From Hoeflea phototrophica DFL-43 (GTDB lineage: Bacteria; Pseudomonadota; Alphaproteobacteria; Rhizobiales; Rhizobiaceae): DNA of 64,000 bases. Made by a program: the position numbers and the translations under genes. Positions within the stretch are counted from its first letter, which is position 1. The number at the start of each line of letters is the position of its first letter. This document shows positions 18,620 to 26,709 of this stretch, one piece after another. Below the pieces are notes generated by a model. The model worked only from the letters and a program-made list of their open reading frames with translations, had not been told where the DNA came from and ran no database searches. The stretch is from NCBI RefSeq assembly GCF_000154705.2, contig NZ_CM002917.1, positions 1,940,461-2,004,460 of the forward strand. The letters run 5' to 3'.

Positions 18620-19018
18620 ATGAAGACGTTACTGCTTCAGATTTTCACCTGGTGGAGCGGCCAGACCATCGGTGTTCGATTCCACACCTGGCGGAACGGC
18701 GAGCGCGTCGGCGAAGACGCGATGGGCAATGTCTACTATCAGGGCGGCAAGGATTCCGAAGGCCGCACACGGCGCTGGGTGATCTACAACGGTCCCTCCG
18801 AGCCATCGATGATTCCGCCCGGCTGGCATGGCTGGATGCATCACCGCACCGATGTGGCGCCGCCGTCCGAGACCTATGCTGCAAAGCCCTGGGAAAAGCC
18901 GCATCAGGAGAACCTGACCGGTACCGGGCGTGCCTACCGTCCAAAGGGCTCCATCCTCAATCAGGGTGCCCGCCCGACGGTCACCGGCGATTATGATGCC
19001 TGGACCCCTAAATCCTGA
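18620..19018 (+). CDS. NADH:ubiquinone oxidoreductase accessory subunit NDUFA12 (B17.2-like)
   Basis: 132 residues from MKTLLLQIFTWWSGQTIG; a GAGAGG site sits before the ATG. The conserved block is GVRFHTWRNGERVGEDAMGNVYYQ, then RRWVIYNGPSEPSMIPPGWHGWMHHRTDVAP, which is the NDUFA12 family signature. This alphaproteobacterial subunit is homologous to a mitochondrial complex I accessory subunit and sits at the peripheral arm. It is followed by a DUF2155 gene, and the pair is conserved near aat-accC-accB in rhizobia. Confidence 0.93.
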   Translation: MKTLLLQIFTWWSGQTIGVRFHTWRNGERVGEDAMGNVYYQGGKDSEGRTRRWVIYNGPSEPSMIPPGWHGWMHHRTDVAPPSETYAAKPWEKPHQENLTGTGRAYRPKGSILNQGARPTVTGDYDAWTPKS

Positions 19019-19150
19019 CATTCGTCAGTTTTCCGGCCCAGCCGCGCCACAATTGCATGGTTAACGCTTCATTGACGGCGGTGAACTAGTCTCGCTGCCC
19101 AAGATGTGCCGTGGCCTTCCGGGGCGCGGGCGATGTGACGAGTGAAGCAG

Positions 19151-19588
19151 ATGACATTCAAAATGATGAGTTTGGCCAGGGCTTCGTTTGCGCTGGTCAT
19201 CGTAGCAACGGCCAGCGTTGTCGGCCTCGCGCAGGCTTCAGCGGCGCGGATCGAGAACCCGGTTGCGGTGTTTTCCGGGATCGACAAGATCACCGGTCGG
19301 ATCACTACATTCGACGTCTATGTCGGAGAGACCGTTCAGTTCGGCGCGCTTCAGGTGACGCCAAAGGTTTGCTACAGCCGCGACGAGAGCGAAGCGCCAA
19401 AGACCACCACCTTTGTTGAGGTCGACGAAATCACGCTCGACCGCAAGATAAGGCGGCTGTTCACCGGTTGGATGTTCGCCGACTCACCTGGCCTCAACGC
19501 GGTCGATCACGCCGTCTATGATGTCTGGCTCAAGGAATGCAAGTTGCAATCCGATGTGCCGCCTCCGGCGCCTGAAGCCACCAACTAA
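19151..19588 (+). CDS. DUF2155 domain-containing exported protein
   Basis: About 145 residues with an N-terminal signal sequence (SLARASFALVIVATASVVGLAQASA). The mature part contains KITGRITTFDVYVGETVQFGALQVTPKVCYSR and RRLFTGWMFADSPGLNAVDHAVYDVWLKEC, the core of the DUF2155 family. A GTG at 19142 is an alternative start. Function is unknown; it is found in many alphaproteobacteria next to complex I accessory NDUFA12 and aat, and in this window it is convergent with aat. Confidence 0.9.
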   Translation: MTFKMMSLARASFALVIVATASVVGLAQASAARIENPVAVFSGIDKITGRITTFDVYVGETVQFGALQVTPKVCYSRDESEAPKTTTFVEVDEITLDRKIRRLFTGWMFADSPGLNAVDHAVYDVWLKECKLQSDVPPPAPEATN

Positions 19589-19699
19589 GCTATTGTCGGC
19601 TCCCTTCAAACACTGACAGCTTGCATTGCACATTCAGGTGAGTGCGCGGTGTTGCTGTTTGGTCTGTGGCAGGGGTGGCGAGCTTTGCGATAGTTGTTT

Positions 19700-20320
19700 T
19701 CACGGCTGACAATCAAAAACGATATCCTCGCCTTCGAGCGCCTTCGCCAGCATCACAGCATACTCTTCGCGCGGCACATCGATGACGCCGAAGCGCTGGA
19801 GATGCTCGGTGGTGAACTGTGTATCAAGCAGAACAAATCCACGCATCCTGAGCCGCTCAACCAGATGGACGAGGCAGATTTTCGATGCATCCGTGGCGCG
19901 GCTGAACATGCTTTCGCCAAAGAACGCCCGGCGCAGCGAGACACCGTAAAGCCCGCCCACGAGCTTTTCTCCCTGCCAGGCTTCCACCGAATGGGCATGG
20001 CCGAGCCGGTGCAGGCTGCCATAGAGCTCGGTAATGGTGGAGTTGATCCACGTCGATGGCCGGTTTGCCACGCTTTCGGCGCAGCGCGCTATCACCTCGT
20101 CAAAGGCCGTGTTGACCCGGATCTCGTAGGGTGACTGGCGGATGGTTCGCTGAAGCCGCCGGGGCACGTGGAACTGGTCAATCGGCAGCACTCCGCGCAG
20201 CTCCGGCTCAACCCAGAACAACTCCGGATCATCGGCTGAATCCGCCATCGGAAACAGACCTGAGGCATAGGCGCGCAGAAGCAGATCCGGCGTGATATGA
20301 AGGTGCGAGCCACGCGCCAT
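19700..20320 (-). CDS. aat: Leucyl/phenylalanyl-tRNA-protein transferase
   Basis: 206 residues. Motifs are [78 protein letters not shown] and [15 protein letters not shown], the full L/F transferase pattern. The enzyme adds Leu or Phe to N-terminal basic residues and so marks proteins for ClpS-ClpAP degradation. It follows accC on the minus strand after a 37-base gap. Confidence 0.96.
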   Translation of the reverse strand: MARGSHLHITPDLLLRAYASGLFPMADSADDPELFWVEPELRGVLPIDQFHVPRRLQRTIRQSPYEIRVNTAFDEVIARCAESVANRPSTWINSTITELYGSLHRLGHAHSVEAWQGEKLVGGLYGVSLRRAFFGESMFSRATDASKICLVHLVERLRMRGFVLLDTQFTTEHLQRFGVIDVPREEYAVMLAKALEGEDIVFDCQP

Positions 20321-20357
20321 GGCTTAGCGTTTCGCTCTGGCGTTGATGCCGATGCCG

Positions 20358-21709
20358 TTACTTCCCTGCGGCTTTTGCAGCGAGGAATTTTTCCAGCCAG
20401 TGAATGTCGTAGTCCCCATTGGCGATGTCCGGGTTGGCGAGCAACTCGCGAAACAGCGGGATCGTTGTGTTGATGCCGTCGACGACAAACTCATCAAGCG
20501 CACGGCGAAGCCGCATCATGCATTCAACACGCGTCCGCCCGTGCACGATCAGCTTTCCGATCAGGCTGTCGTAATAGGGTGGGATCTGTAGCCCTGATAC
20601 ACGCCCGAATCCACTCGCACACCCAAGCCGCCTGGCGGGTGGTAGTGGGTGATGGTGCCGGGTGAGGGCACAAAAGTGTTGGCGTCTTCCGCATTGATCC
20701 GGCATTCGATGGCGTGACCATGGAAACGGATTTCATCCTGGGTCACCGAAAGCCCGGCGCCGGACGCGACGCGGATCTGTTCATTGACCAGGTCAATCCC
20801 GGTGATCGCCTCCGTCACGGGGTGCTCGACCTGAAGCCGCGTGTTCATTTCGATGAAGTAGAACTTGCCGTCCTCATAGAGGAATTCGACGGTGCCTGCG
20901 CCGCGGTACCGCAGCTTGCGCATGGCGCTGGCGCAGATTTCGCCGATTTCCATGCGCTGGTCTTCATTCAGCGAGGGTGAATTGGCCTCTTCCCAGACCT
21001 TCTGGTGACGCCGCTGCAGTGAACAGTCACGCTCGCCAAGATGCACCGCGTTGCCTTCGCCATCGCCAAGCACCTGGATTTCGATATGGCGCGGGCGTCC
21101 GAGATATTTCTCGATATAGACTGCCGCATTGCCGAAGGCGGCACCGGCTTCCGAACGGGCGGTGGACAGAGCGAGCGAAAGCTCTTCTTCGTTGTTGGCA
21201 ACCTTCATGCCACGGCCACCGCCGCCGGCTGTTGCCTTGATGATCACCGGAAAGCCGATGTCCTTGGCAACTCGGGCAGCTTCTTCATCGGTGGTGATTT
21301 CGCCCTCGGAGCCCGGCACGACCGGGATTCCAAGCTCTTCGGCGGTCTTTTTCGCAGTGATCTTGTCGCCCATGATCCGGATGTGATCGGCGGTTGGGCC
21401 AATGAACGTAATGCCGTGAGCGTCAAGAATGTCCGCGAATTTGGCGTTTTCCGACAGGAAACCATAGCCTGGATGTACAGCGTCCGCGCCGGTGATCTCG
21501 CAAGCCGCAACAATCTGATGAATGTTAAGATAGCTGTCACGGGAGGGCGGCGGTCCGATGCACACGCTCTCATCGGCAAGACGCACATGCATGGCGTCCT
21601 GATCGGCGGTGGAGTGCACTGCCACAGTCTGAATGCCGAGTTCCTTGCAGGCGCGCAGCACGCGAAGTGCAATCTCGCCCCGATTTGCAATCAGAACCTT
21701 GGTGAACAT
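20358..21709 (-). pseudogene. accC: Acetyl-CoA carboxylase biotin carboxylase subunit, split by a one-base frameshift
   Basis: From [20 protein letters not shown], all biotin carboxylase motifs appear: [29 protein letters not shown] (glycine-rich ATP loop), [33 protein letters not shown] and [12 protein letters not shown]. At about 20585 the frame shifts: [11 protein letters not shown] is followed by [12 protein letters not shown], whereas the family sequence [16 protein letters not shown] resumes one frame over and continues to the normal C-terminus at 20358. Restoring one base between 20585 and 20586 gives about 450 residues, the usual length. accC is essential in bacteria, so a sequencing error is likely; a real disruption would need a second copy. 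The methionine at 21721 is an alternative start. Confidence 0.92.
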
Positions 21710-21721
21710 GGGCCCACTCAC

Positions 21722-22192
21722 TTACTCGATCACGATCATCGGTTCTGCGAATTCCACCGGATGGCCATCGCCAACCAGAACACTGGTCACCTTGCCGCTG
21801 CGCGGCGAGGGGATCTGGTTCATGGTCTTCATCGCTTCGATGATCAAAATGGTCTGACCTTCCTTCACTGTCTGGCCGACCTCGACGAAGGGCTTGGCGT
21901 CCGGAGCGGGTGCCAGATAGACCGTTCCCACCATCGGAGCCGTCACAGCATTGACTGATGGCGCTGCCGGCGCAGCTTCTGCCGGTGCCGCAGCAACAGG
22001 CGCGGGGGCTGCAGCTTGTGGAGCAGGTGCCTGGGCAATGGGCGCATGAATGGTCTGGGGTGTTCCGGCCCGGCTTACGCGGACCCGAAGATCATCTTGC
22101 TCGATCTCGATCTCGGTGAGATCGGTCTCGTTGAGAATGTTGGCCAGATCCCGGATCAGATCCTGGTCGATCGACGGTTTGCGTGTTGCCAT
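21722..22192 (-). CDS. accB: Acetyl-CoA carboxylase biotin carboxyl carrier protein
   Basis: 156 residues. An N-terminal domain (DLIRDLANILNETDLTEIEIEQDDLRVRVSR) is joined by an alanine/proline-rich linker (about residues 48-80) to the C-terminal biotinyl domain, which carries EAMKTMN with the lysine to be biotinylated. It supplies biotin for fatty-acid precursor synthesis together with accC immediately downstream. In rhizobia aroQ usually sits between accB and the DsbA-like gene; here that gap (22193-22454) has no aroQ. Confidence 0.96.
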   Translation of the reverse strand: MATRKPSIDQDLIRDLANILNETDLTEIEIEQDDLRVRVSRAGTPQTIHAPIAQAPAPQAAAPAPVAAAPAEAAPAAPSVNAVTAPMVGTVYLAPAPDAKPFVEVGQTVKEGQTILIIEAMKTMNQIPSPRSGKVTSVLVGDGHPVEFAEPMIVIE

Positions 22193-22454
22193 CGGACATT
22201 TGCCTCGTTTGTTGTTGGTGCGATACAGCGCAGGATGGCGTATCGCAGTTTTACGGTCCCTTTACAGCCCCACGCGGCCCGATGACAAGCCCGACATGGG
22301 GCGCATGAGCGGCGAAGCCGTTGCTTTTTCACCAATATGGGGTGATTTTTGCCTTTGCGGCAGTCATACACCGCTGCGTGGAGGCGGGGGAAGGCTTTTG
22401 CAGCGGCTCGTTGCTTGTCCACAAGCCAATCGCTGTGAATGGTGATCTTTCAGC

Positions 22455-23255
22455 TTAGCACACGGTGCTTTGGCATTGCCGCATATTGTTGATCTTGGCC
22501 AAAAGCGTGTCCGAGCCAACCGCGCCGAACACGGTTTCATCGCCGATTACGAAAGAAGGCGTGCCGGAAATGCCAAGCGCATCGGCGAGCGTGTAGGCCT
22601 TGCGGATCGAGTCCCCAATCGCAGGGTCTGCAATGCCCGCCCGCAGCGCTTCCTCTTCGACGCCGTATTCCAGGGCCAGCTCAATGGCCAACGCCTCGGT
22701 CGCACGCACATCGGCACCCAGAAGTGCCATGTGATAGTCGCCATACTGTTCCGGTGCGAGTTTGCGGAATGCCATGCTGACCTGATGGGCGGCAAGTGAG
22801 TCTGGCCCAAGGATCGGGAATTCCTTCAGCACAACCCGGACGTTGTTGTCTGCTTCCAGGATCTTGACGACATCCTCCATCGCGCGTTTGCAGAAGCCGC
22901 AATTGTAGTCAAAGAACTCGACAAGGGTGATGTCGCCGTTCGGATTGCCGATAGTCATGTCTTCCGGCGCGTTGAAAATTGCTTCCCGGTTTTCATCAAT
23001 TGCCGCCAGGGCGAGTTTCTGGGCTTCCTCGTCACGCTTGGCTTGCAGCACCTGCTGCACTTCCTCGATGAGTTCCGGATTGGCGAGAAGATATTCGCGC
23101 ACCAAAGGCCCGACTTCTTCCTTTGCAAGACCGGCCTGTTGCTGCACAGGTTCAACGACATTGGACGCCTTGCCGGCAAAAAAAGCCGCGCCTGCAGCAG
23201 CCGCCACGCCCACTGCAACGAGAGCGAAAAGTCCGGTGCGGTTGCGATTTTCCAT
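22455..23255 (-). CDS. DsbA-family thiol:disulfide oxidoreductase
   Basis: 266 residues with an N-terminal membrane anchor or uncleaved signal (FALVAVGVAAAAGAAFFAG). A coiled-coil-prone region follows (EEVGPLVREYLLANPELIEEV). The thioredoxin fold starts near residue 105; CGFC is at 119-122 and the cis-proline is in GISGTPSFVIG. The CxxC and membrane anchor fit a periplasmic disulfide oxidoreductase. It precedes accB in the minus-strand order M48-DsbA-accB-accC-aat. AAGGAACC lies before the ATG. Confidence 0.92.
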   Translation of the reverse strand: MENRNRTGLFALVAVGVAAAAGAAFFAGKASNVVEPVQQQAGLAKEEVGPLVREYLLANPELIEEVQQVLQAKRDEEAQKLALAAIDENREAIFNAPEDMTIGNPNGDITLVEFFDYNCGFCKRAMEDVVKILEADNNVRVVLKEFPILGPDSLAAHQVSMAFRKLAPEQYGDYHMALLGADVRATEALAIELALEYGVEEEALRAGIADPAIGDSIRKAYTLADALGISGTPSFVIGDETVFGAVGSDTLLAKINNMRQCQSTVC

Positions 23256-23312
23256 GAAGATGGTTCCTTTTGCGAAGTCTGGTGCGGTGCGTCCGCCCCA
23301 TGCAGATGTTGT

Positions 23313-24725
23313 CTACTTGCCGACGGTTAAAATGTCACTGGCACGAATTGCACCGGGCGACCCCTTGGGCAGTCTCTGCAGCGCGCGGGCTGCAAAAACC
23401 TGGGCGTCACGGGTGTTGCCTGCGCGGAAATTGCCTTCTGCCATCACCAGCTCTGCATTGCCGACGTCGCCTGCGATGCCATAGGCCTGCGACAGGTGCC
23501 GGTATGCATTGAAATTGTCAGGTTCAGCCTGGATCGCCGCGCGCAGCTCGTCAATCGCACGGTTCATGTTGCCCGGCTTACCGGAGCTCACCAGAGCGAA
23601 ACCGAGCCGCGCCCGGATCAACGGCGATTTGGAGCGGTCGAGCTTCGCCGCCGTGCCGAAAGCCTTGATAGCCTCGTCATTTTTGCGCAGTTTCAGCAGT
23701 ACTTCGCCGCGGAATTCATGAAAATAGGCGTTGTTTGGTTGCTCGCGGATCAGCGCATCCATCTTTTGGAGTGACGCGGCCGAATTGCCGGCGAGGTCCG
23801 TGGCTATGGCTTCACCATAACGCGCGGCCAGCGAAACGCGGTCGTTTGGGAAAAGGCGCGCGACCGCCTGGGCGCCGCCGGTATAGGCTGCGATCTTGGC
23901 GCGCATCAGATTGTGGCGCCTTTGCAATGGTATGGGGTCCGTTGCGTCATAGTGGCGGCTCTTGCGTGCAAGTTCCTCAAGCAGCGCAATGCGCTCACGC
24001 GGCAGCGGGTGGCTGACCTGGTATTGGTCGACCTGAACGCCTGACAATGAAAGGCTTTGCGAAAAACGCTGGAACGTTGTCAGCATTCCGCGGATCGACT
24101 GGCCGGTGGCGTCAAGATAACGCGCTGCGGCCTGGTCGGCGTTCATCTCTTCCGAGCGCCGGTAGCTGAGCAGGCTGCGTTGAGCCAGGCCCGGGGTTGC
24201 GGTGATCAGCGCTCCACCAGCCCGCGCTCCGCCGGAATTTCCCGAGATGCTGCCCGCCGCGATCGCACCGGCGCCAAGCAGGCCGCCAACGATAGCCATT
24301 GTCCGCGCTGCGGCGATCTGTTCGCGCAGGCGTTGCTGATGGCCCCCGGCCAGGTGCCCAGCCTCGTGGGCGAGCACGCCGATGATCTCATTGGGAACCA
24401 CCGCCTGCATCAGCGCGCCGGTGTTGACGAAGATTCGCTGGCCGTCGACAAAGGCGTTGAAGCTGCGGTCATTGACCAGCACAATCTGTACCCGGCTCGC
24501 CTTGAGCCCGGCTGCCTGCAGCACTGGCTTGGCGTAGTCCTTGAGCAATGTTTCAATCTCTGCGTCGCGTACCACCGCCACGCGTCCCTGTGCATTGGCG
24601 GGCACCAAGACAGAAACCGCAACGAGAGCAGCAAGACAACCGCTTGCAACGCGCTTGAGCGTGCCGGGTCGGCGCTGCCGTTCAGAGTTTTCGGTTTGGA
24701 ACAATTGCAGGCTGGTCTTGGCCAT
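23313..24725 (-). CDS. M48 family metalloprotease with TPR-like repeats
   Basis: 470 residues. A signal-like segment (GCLAALVAVSVLVPANAQG, near residue 30-47) follows a polar N-terminus. The M48 zinc site HEAGH is at 120-124 (VLAHEAGHLAGGHQQR), with the third ligand region in SYRRSEEMNADQAAARYLDATG. The C-terminal half is helical and repeat-like (AALRALFPNDRVSLAARYGEA-like units, DKMDALIREQPNNAYFHEFRGEVLLKLRKND), as in BepA-type periplasmic proteases that handle outer-membrane assembly intermediates. The start at 24725 has no strong ribosome site. Confidence 0.9.
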   Translation of the reverse strand: MAKTSLQLFQTENSERQRRPGTLKRVASGCLAALVAVSVLVPANAQGRVAVVRDAEIETLLKDYAKPVLQAAGLKASRVQIVLVNDRSFNAFVDGQRIFVNTGALMQAVVPNEIIGVLAHEAGHLAGGHQQRLREQIAAARTMAIVGGLLGAGAIAAGSISGNSGGARAGGALITATPGLAQRSLLSYRRSEEMNADQAAARYLDATGQSIRGMLTTFQRFSQSLSLSGVQVDQYQVSHPLPRERIALLEELARKSRHYDATDPIPLQRRHNLMRAKIAAYTGGAQAVARLFPNDRVSLAARYGEAIATDLAGNSAASLQKMDALIREQPNNAYFHEFRGEVLLKLRKNDEAIKAFGTAAKLDRSKSPLIRARLGFALVSSGKPGNMNRAIDELRAAIQAEPDNFNAYRHLSQAYGIAGDVGNAELVMAEGNFRAGNTRDAQVFAARALQRLPKGSPGAIRASDILTVGK

Positions 24726-24892
24726 TGATCAGATTTTTCTCCACATGCGGGTGAAAGGTAATGGCAAAGCCCGGAAATGCAATCGCACAATCCGGTCAAA
24801 AGGCCATGGTGCCGCACTTGTGAAGGCCACGACATTCAGGCATTTGTGCGGCCAAGCCACCAAAGTCAAATGCAAGCCCCGGAGCAGCCACA

Positions 24893-26053
24893 GTGACACT
24901 GACGCGTAAGCCATCGGTTGAACCCTTCCACGCCATGGATGTCCTGGCGGAAGCGACCCGCCTGAAGGCGCAGGGCAGGGACGTGATCTCCATGGCCGTC
25001 GGTCAGCCCGCGCATCCCGCACCGCGCGCTGCGCGCCAAGCAGCAGCGCGGGCACTCGAACATGGCCGCCTTGGCTATACAGACGCGCTCGGCATTCAAA
25101 GCCTCAAGCAGGCGATCGCCGCGCGCTATGCCAGGAGCTATGGTGTCGATGTCGATCCGTCGCGGGTCGCGGTCACCACCGGTTCGTCGGCCGGCTTCAA
25201 CCTGGCTTTTCTGCAACTCTTCAATCCCGGGGACGTGGTGGCCATCACCCGGCCGGGCTACCCGGCCTATCGCAACATTCTCTCGGCTTTGGGACTCAAG
25301 GTGCTGGAGATCCCGGTCGGGCCCGAGACCGGCCATGCGTTGACGCCAGAGGCCATCGAGCGCGCTGAGGCTGAGGCGGGTGACCGCGCAGCCGGCGTGC
25401 TGATAGCAAGTCCTGCCAACCCCACAGGAGCGGTCCACAGCCGTGACGCAATCGCCCGGCTTGATGCCTGGTGCGCTGACCGCAGCGTGGCTTTCATCTC
25501 CGACGAAATCTACCACGGGCTGACCTGGAGCGGGGAGGAGACAACCGCGTTGTCCGTGTCCGACAACGCGGTGATCATCAATTCATTCTCGAAGTATTTC
25601 TGCATGACCGGCTGGCGCATCGGCTGGATGATCCTGCCCGAAGACCTGATCAGGCCAGTCGAGTGCCTGGCCCAGAGCCTCTATATCAGTGCGCCGGAAC
25701 TCTCCCAGATCGCCGCCGAAGCGGCACTGTCGGCAACTGAGGAGATGGACGCGGTGTGCCGGGGTTACCAGCGCAACCGCGCGCTTCTGGGCAAACGCCT
25801 GCCGGAACTGGGGCTGCCCTTCGCGGCTCCCATGGACGGTGCATTTTATGCCTGGGTGGATGTTTCGGCCCACACAAATGATTCCATGGCCTTTGCCCGC
25901 CAGATGCTTGCCGAGATCCATGTGGCGGCGACACCCGGCCGCGATTTTGATCCTGTCGATGGTGCACGGTTCATGCGGTTTTCCTATGCGGGAAGCCATG
26001 ACGAGATGGAAACCGCGCTCGATCGCATCGAAACCTGGTTTGCAAAGCGGTGA
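24893..26053 (+). CDS. PLP-dependent class I/II aminotransferase
   Basis: 386 residues. VGQPAHPAPRAARQAAARAL is the class I/II opening; NPTGAVHS and FISDEIYHGLTWSG are PLP-contacting motifs; INSFSKYFCMTGWRIGWM contains the Schiff-base lysine, and the C-terminal arginine lies in ARFMRFSYAG. The specificity is not evident from sequence; related enzymes act on aspartate or aromatic amino acids. A GNAT gene follows with its GTG overlapping the stop codon (GTGA), so the two are coupled. Confidence 0.9.
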   Translation: MTLTRKPSVEPFHAMDVLAEATRLKAQGRDVISMAVGQPAHPAPRAARQAAARALEHGRLGYTDALGIQSLKQAIAARYARSYGVDVDPSRVAVTTGSSAGFNLAFLQLFNPGDVVAITRPGYPAYRNILSALGLKVLEIPVGPETGHALTPEAIERAEAEAGDRAAGVLIASPANPTGAVHSRDAIARLDAWCADRSVAFISDEIYHGLTWSGEETTALSVSDNAVIINSFSKYFCMTGWRIGWMILPEDLIRPVECLAQSLYISAPELSQIAAEAALSATEEMDAVCRGYQRNRALLGKRLPELGLPFAAPMDGAFYAWVDVSAHTNDSMAFARQMLAEIHVAATPGRDFDPVDGARFMRFSYAGSHDEMETALDRIETWFAKR

Positions 26054-26625
26054 AGGACGGCAAAAAGGCACAGGAGAGCGCGGATTCGCGGGACGTGGTC
26101 GAGTTTGAAATCCTGACCAAACGAACCCGCATGCGGCGCCATTCCATTGCCGACTTTGATCACTCTGCTGCGCTCTGGAGCGATCCGGATGTGGTCCGCT
26201 ACATCTCCGGAAAACCCTCGACGCGGGCCGAATCCTGGTCGCGGCTGTTGCGCTACATTGGCCATTGGCAGGCACTGTCTTTCGGATACTGGGTGGTCGA
26301 GGACCGCCTAACCGGGCAGTTTCTGGGGGAGGTCGGTCTGGCGGACTACAAACGCGACATGACGCCGTCACTCGAACCTTGGCCCGAGATTGGATGGGTG
26401 CTGGCCACCCATGCGCATGGGCGTGGTCTTGCGAGCGAGGCCGTTGCTGCTGTGCTTGAGTGGAGCGACACCAATCTGGCTGCAGAGCGAACCGTGTGCA
26501 TCATTGATCCCAAGCACCCCGCATCGCTGCGCGTTGCGGCCAAGAACGGCTTCGTTGAACGTTGCACTGGTGAGATTGGCGGCAGCCCTGTTGTGGTCAT
26601 GGAGCGGTTGAAGTCAGCAATCTGA
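26050..26625 (+). CDS. GNAT-family N-acetyltransferase, RimJ/RimL-like
   Basis: 191 residues from a GTG overlapping the aminotransferase stop. The pattern LTKRTRMRRHSIADFDHSAALWSDPDVVRYI, then FGYWVVEDRLTGQFLGEVGLADY and EIGWVLATHAHGRGLASEAVAAVLEWSD, is that of the RimJ/RimL subgroup, whose members acetylate protein N-termini or small molecules. The aminotransferase-GNAT coupling suggests that amino acid product and acetyl transfer act in one pathway; that is inference. Confidence 0.86.
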   Translation: MKDGKKAQESADSRDVVEFEILTKRTRMRRHSIADFDHSAALWSDPDVVRYISGKPSTRAESWSRLLRYIGHWQALSFGYWVVEDRLTGQFLGEVGLADYKRDMTPSLEPWPEIGWVLATHAHGRGLASEAVAAVLEWSDTNLAAERTVCIIDPKHPASLRVAAKNGFVERCTGEIGGSPVVVMERLKSAI

Positions 26626-26665
26626 CCACAACAAAAACACCTTTCTTTAAGTCCCCAAACGAAAA

Positions 26666-26685
26666 CGGCCGCCCTTCGGCGGCCG
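26666..26685 (-). terminator. Intrinsic terminator of rne (shared gap with the GNAT gene)
   Basis: Perfect 8-bp stem, CGGCCGCC and GGCGGCCG, around a CTTC loop. On the minus strand the stem is followed by a T-rich stretch (TTTTCGTTT), so it serves rne; on the plus strand there is no T-run, although the hairpin may also slow the GNAT transcript. Confidence 0.75.
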
Positions 26686-26709
26686 CTTCAATTTCAAATG
26701 GTGCTGGGC

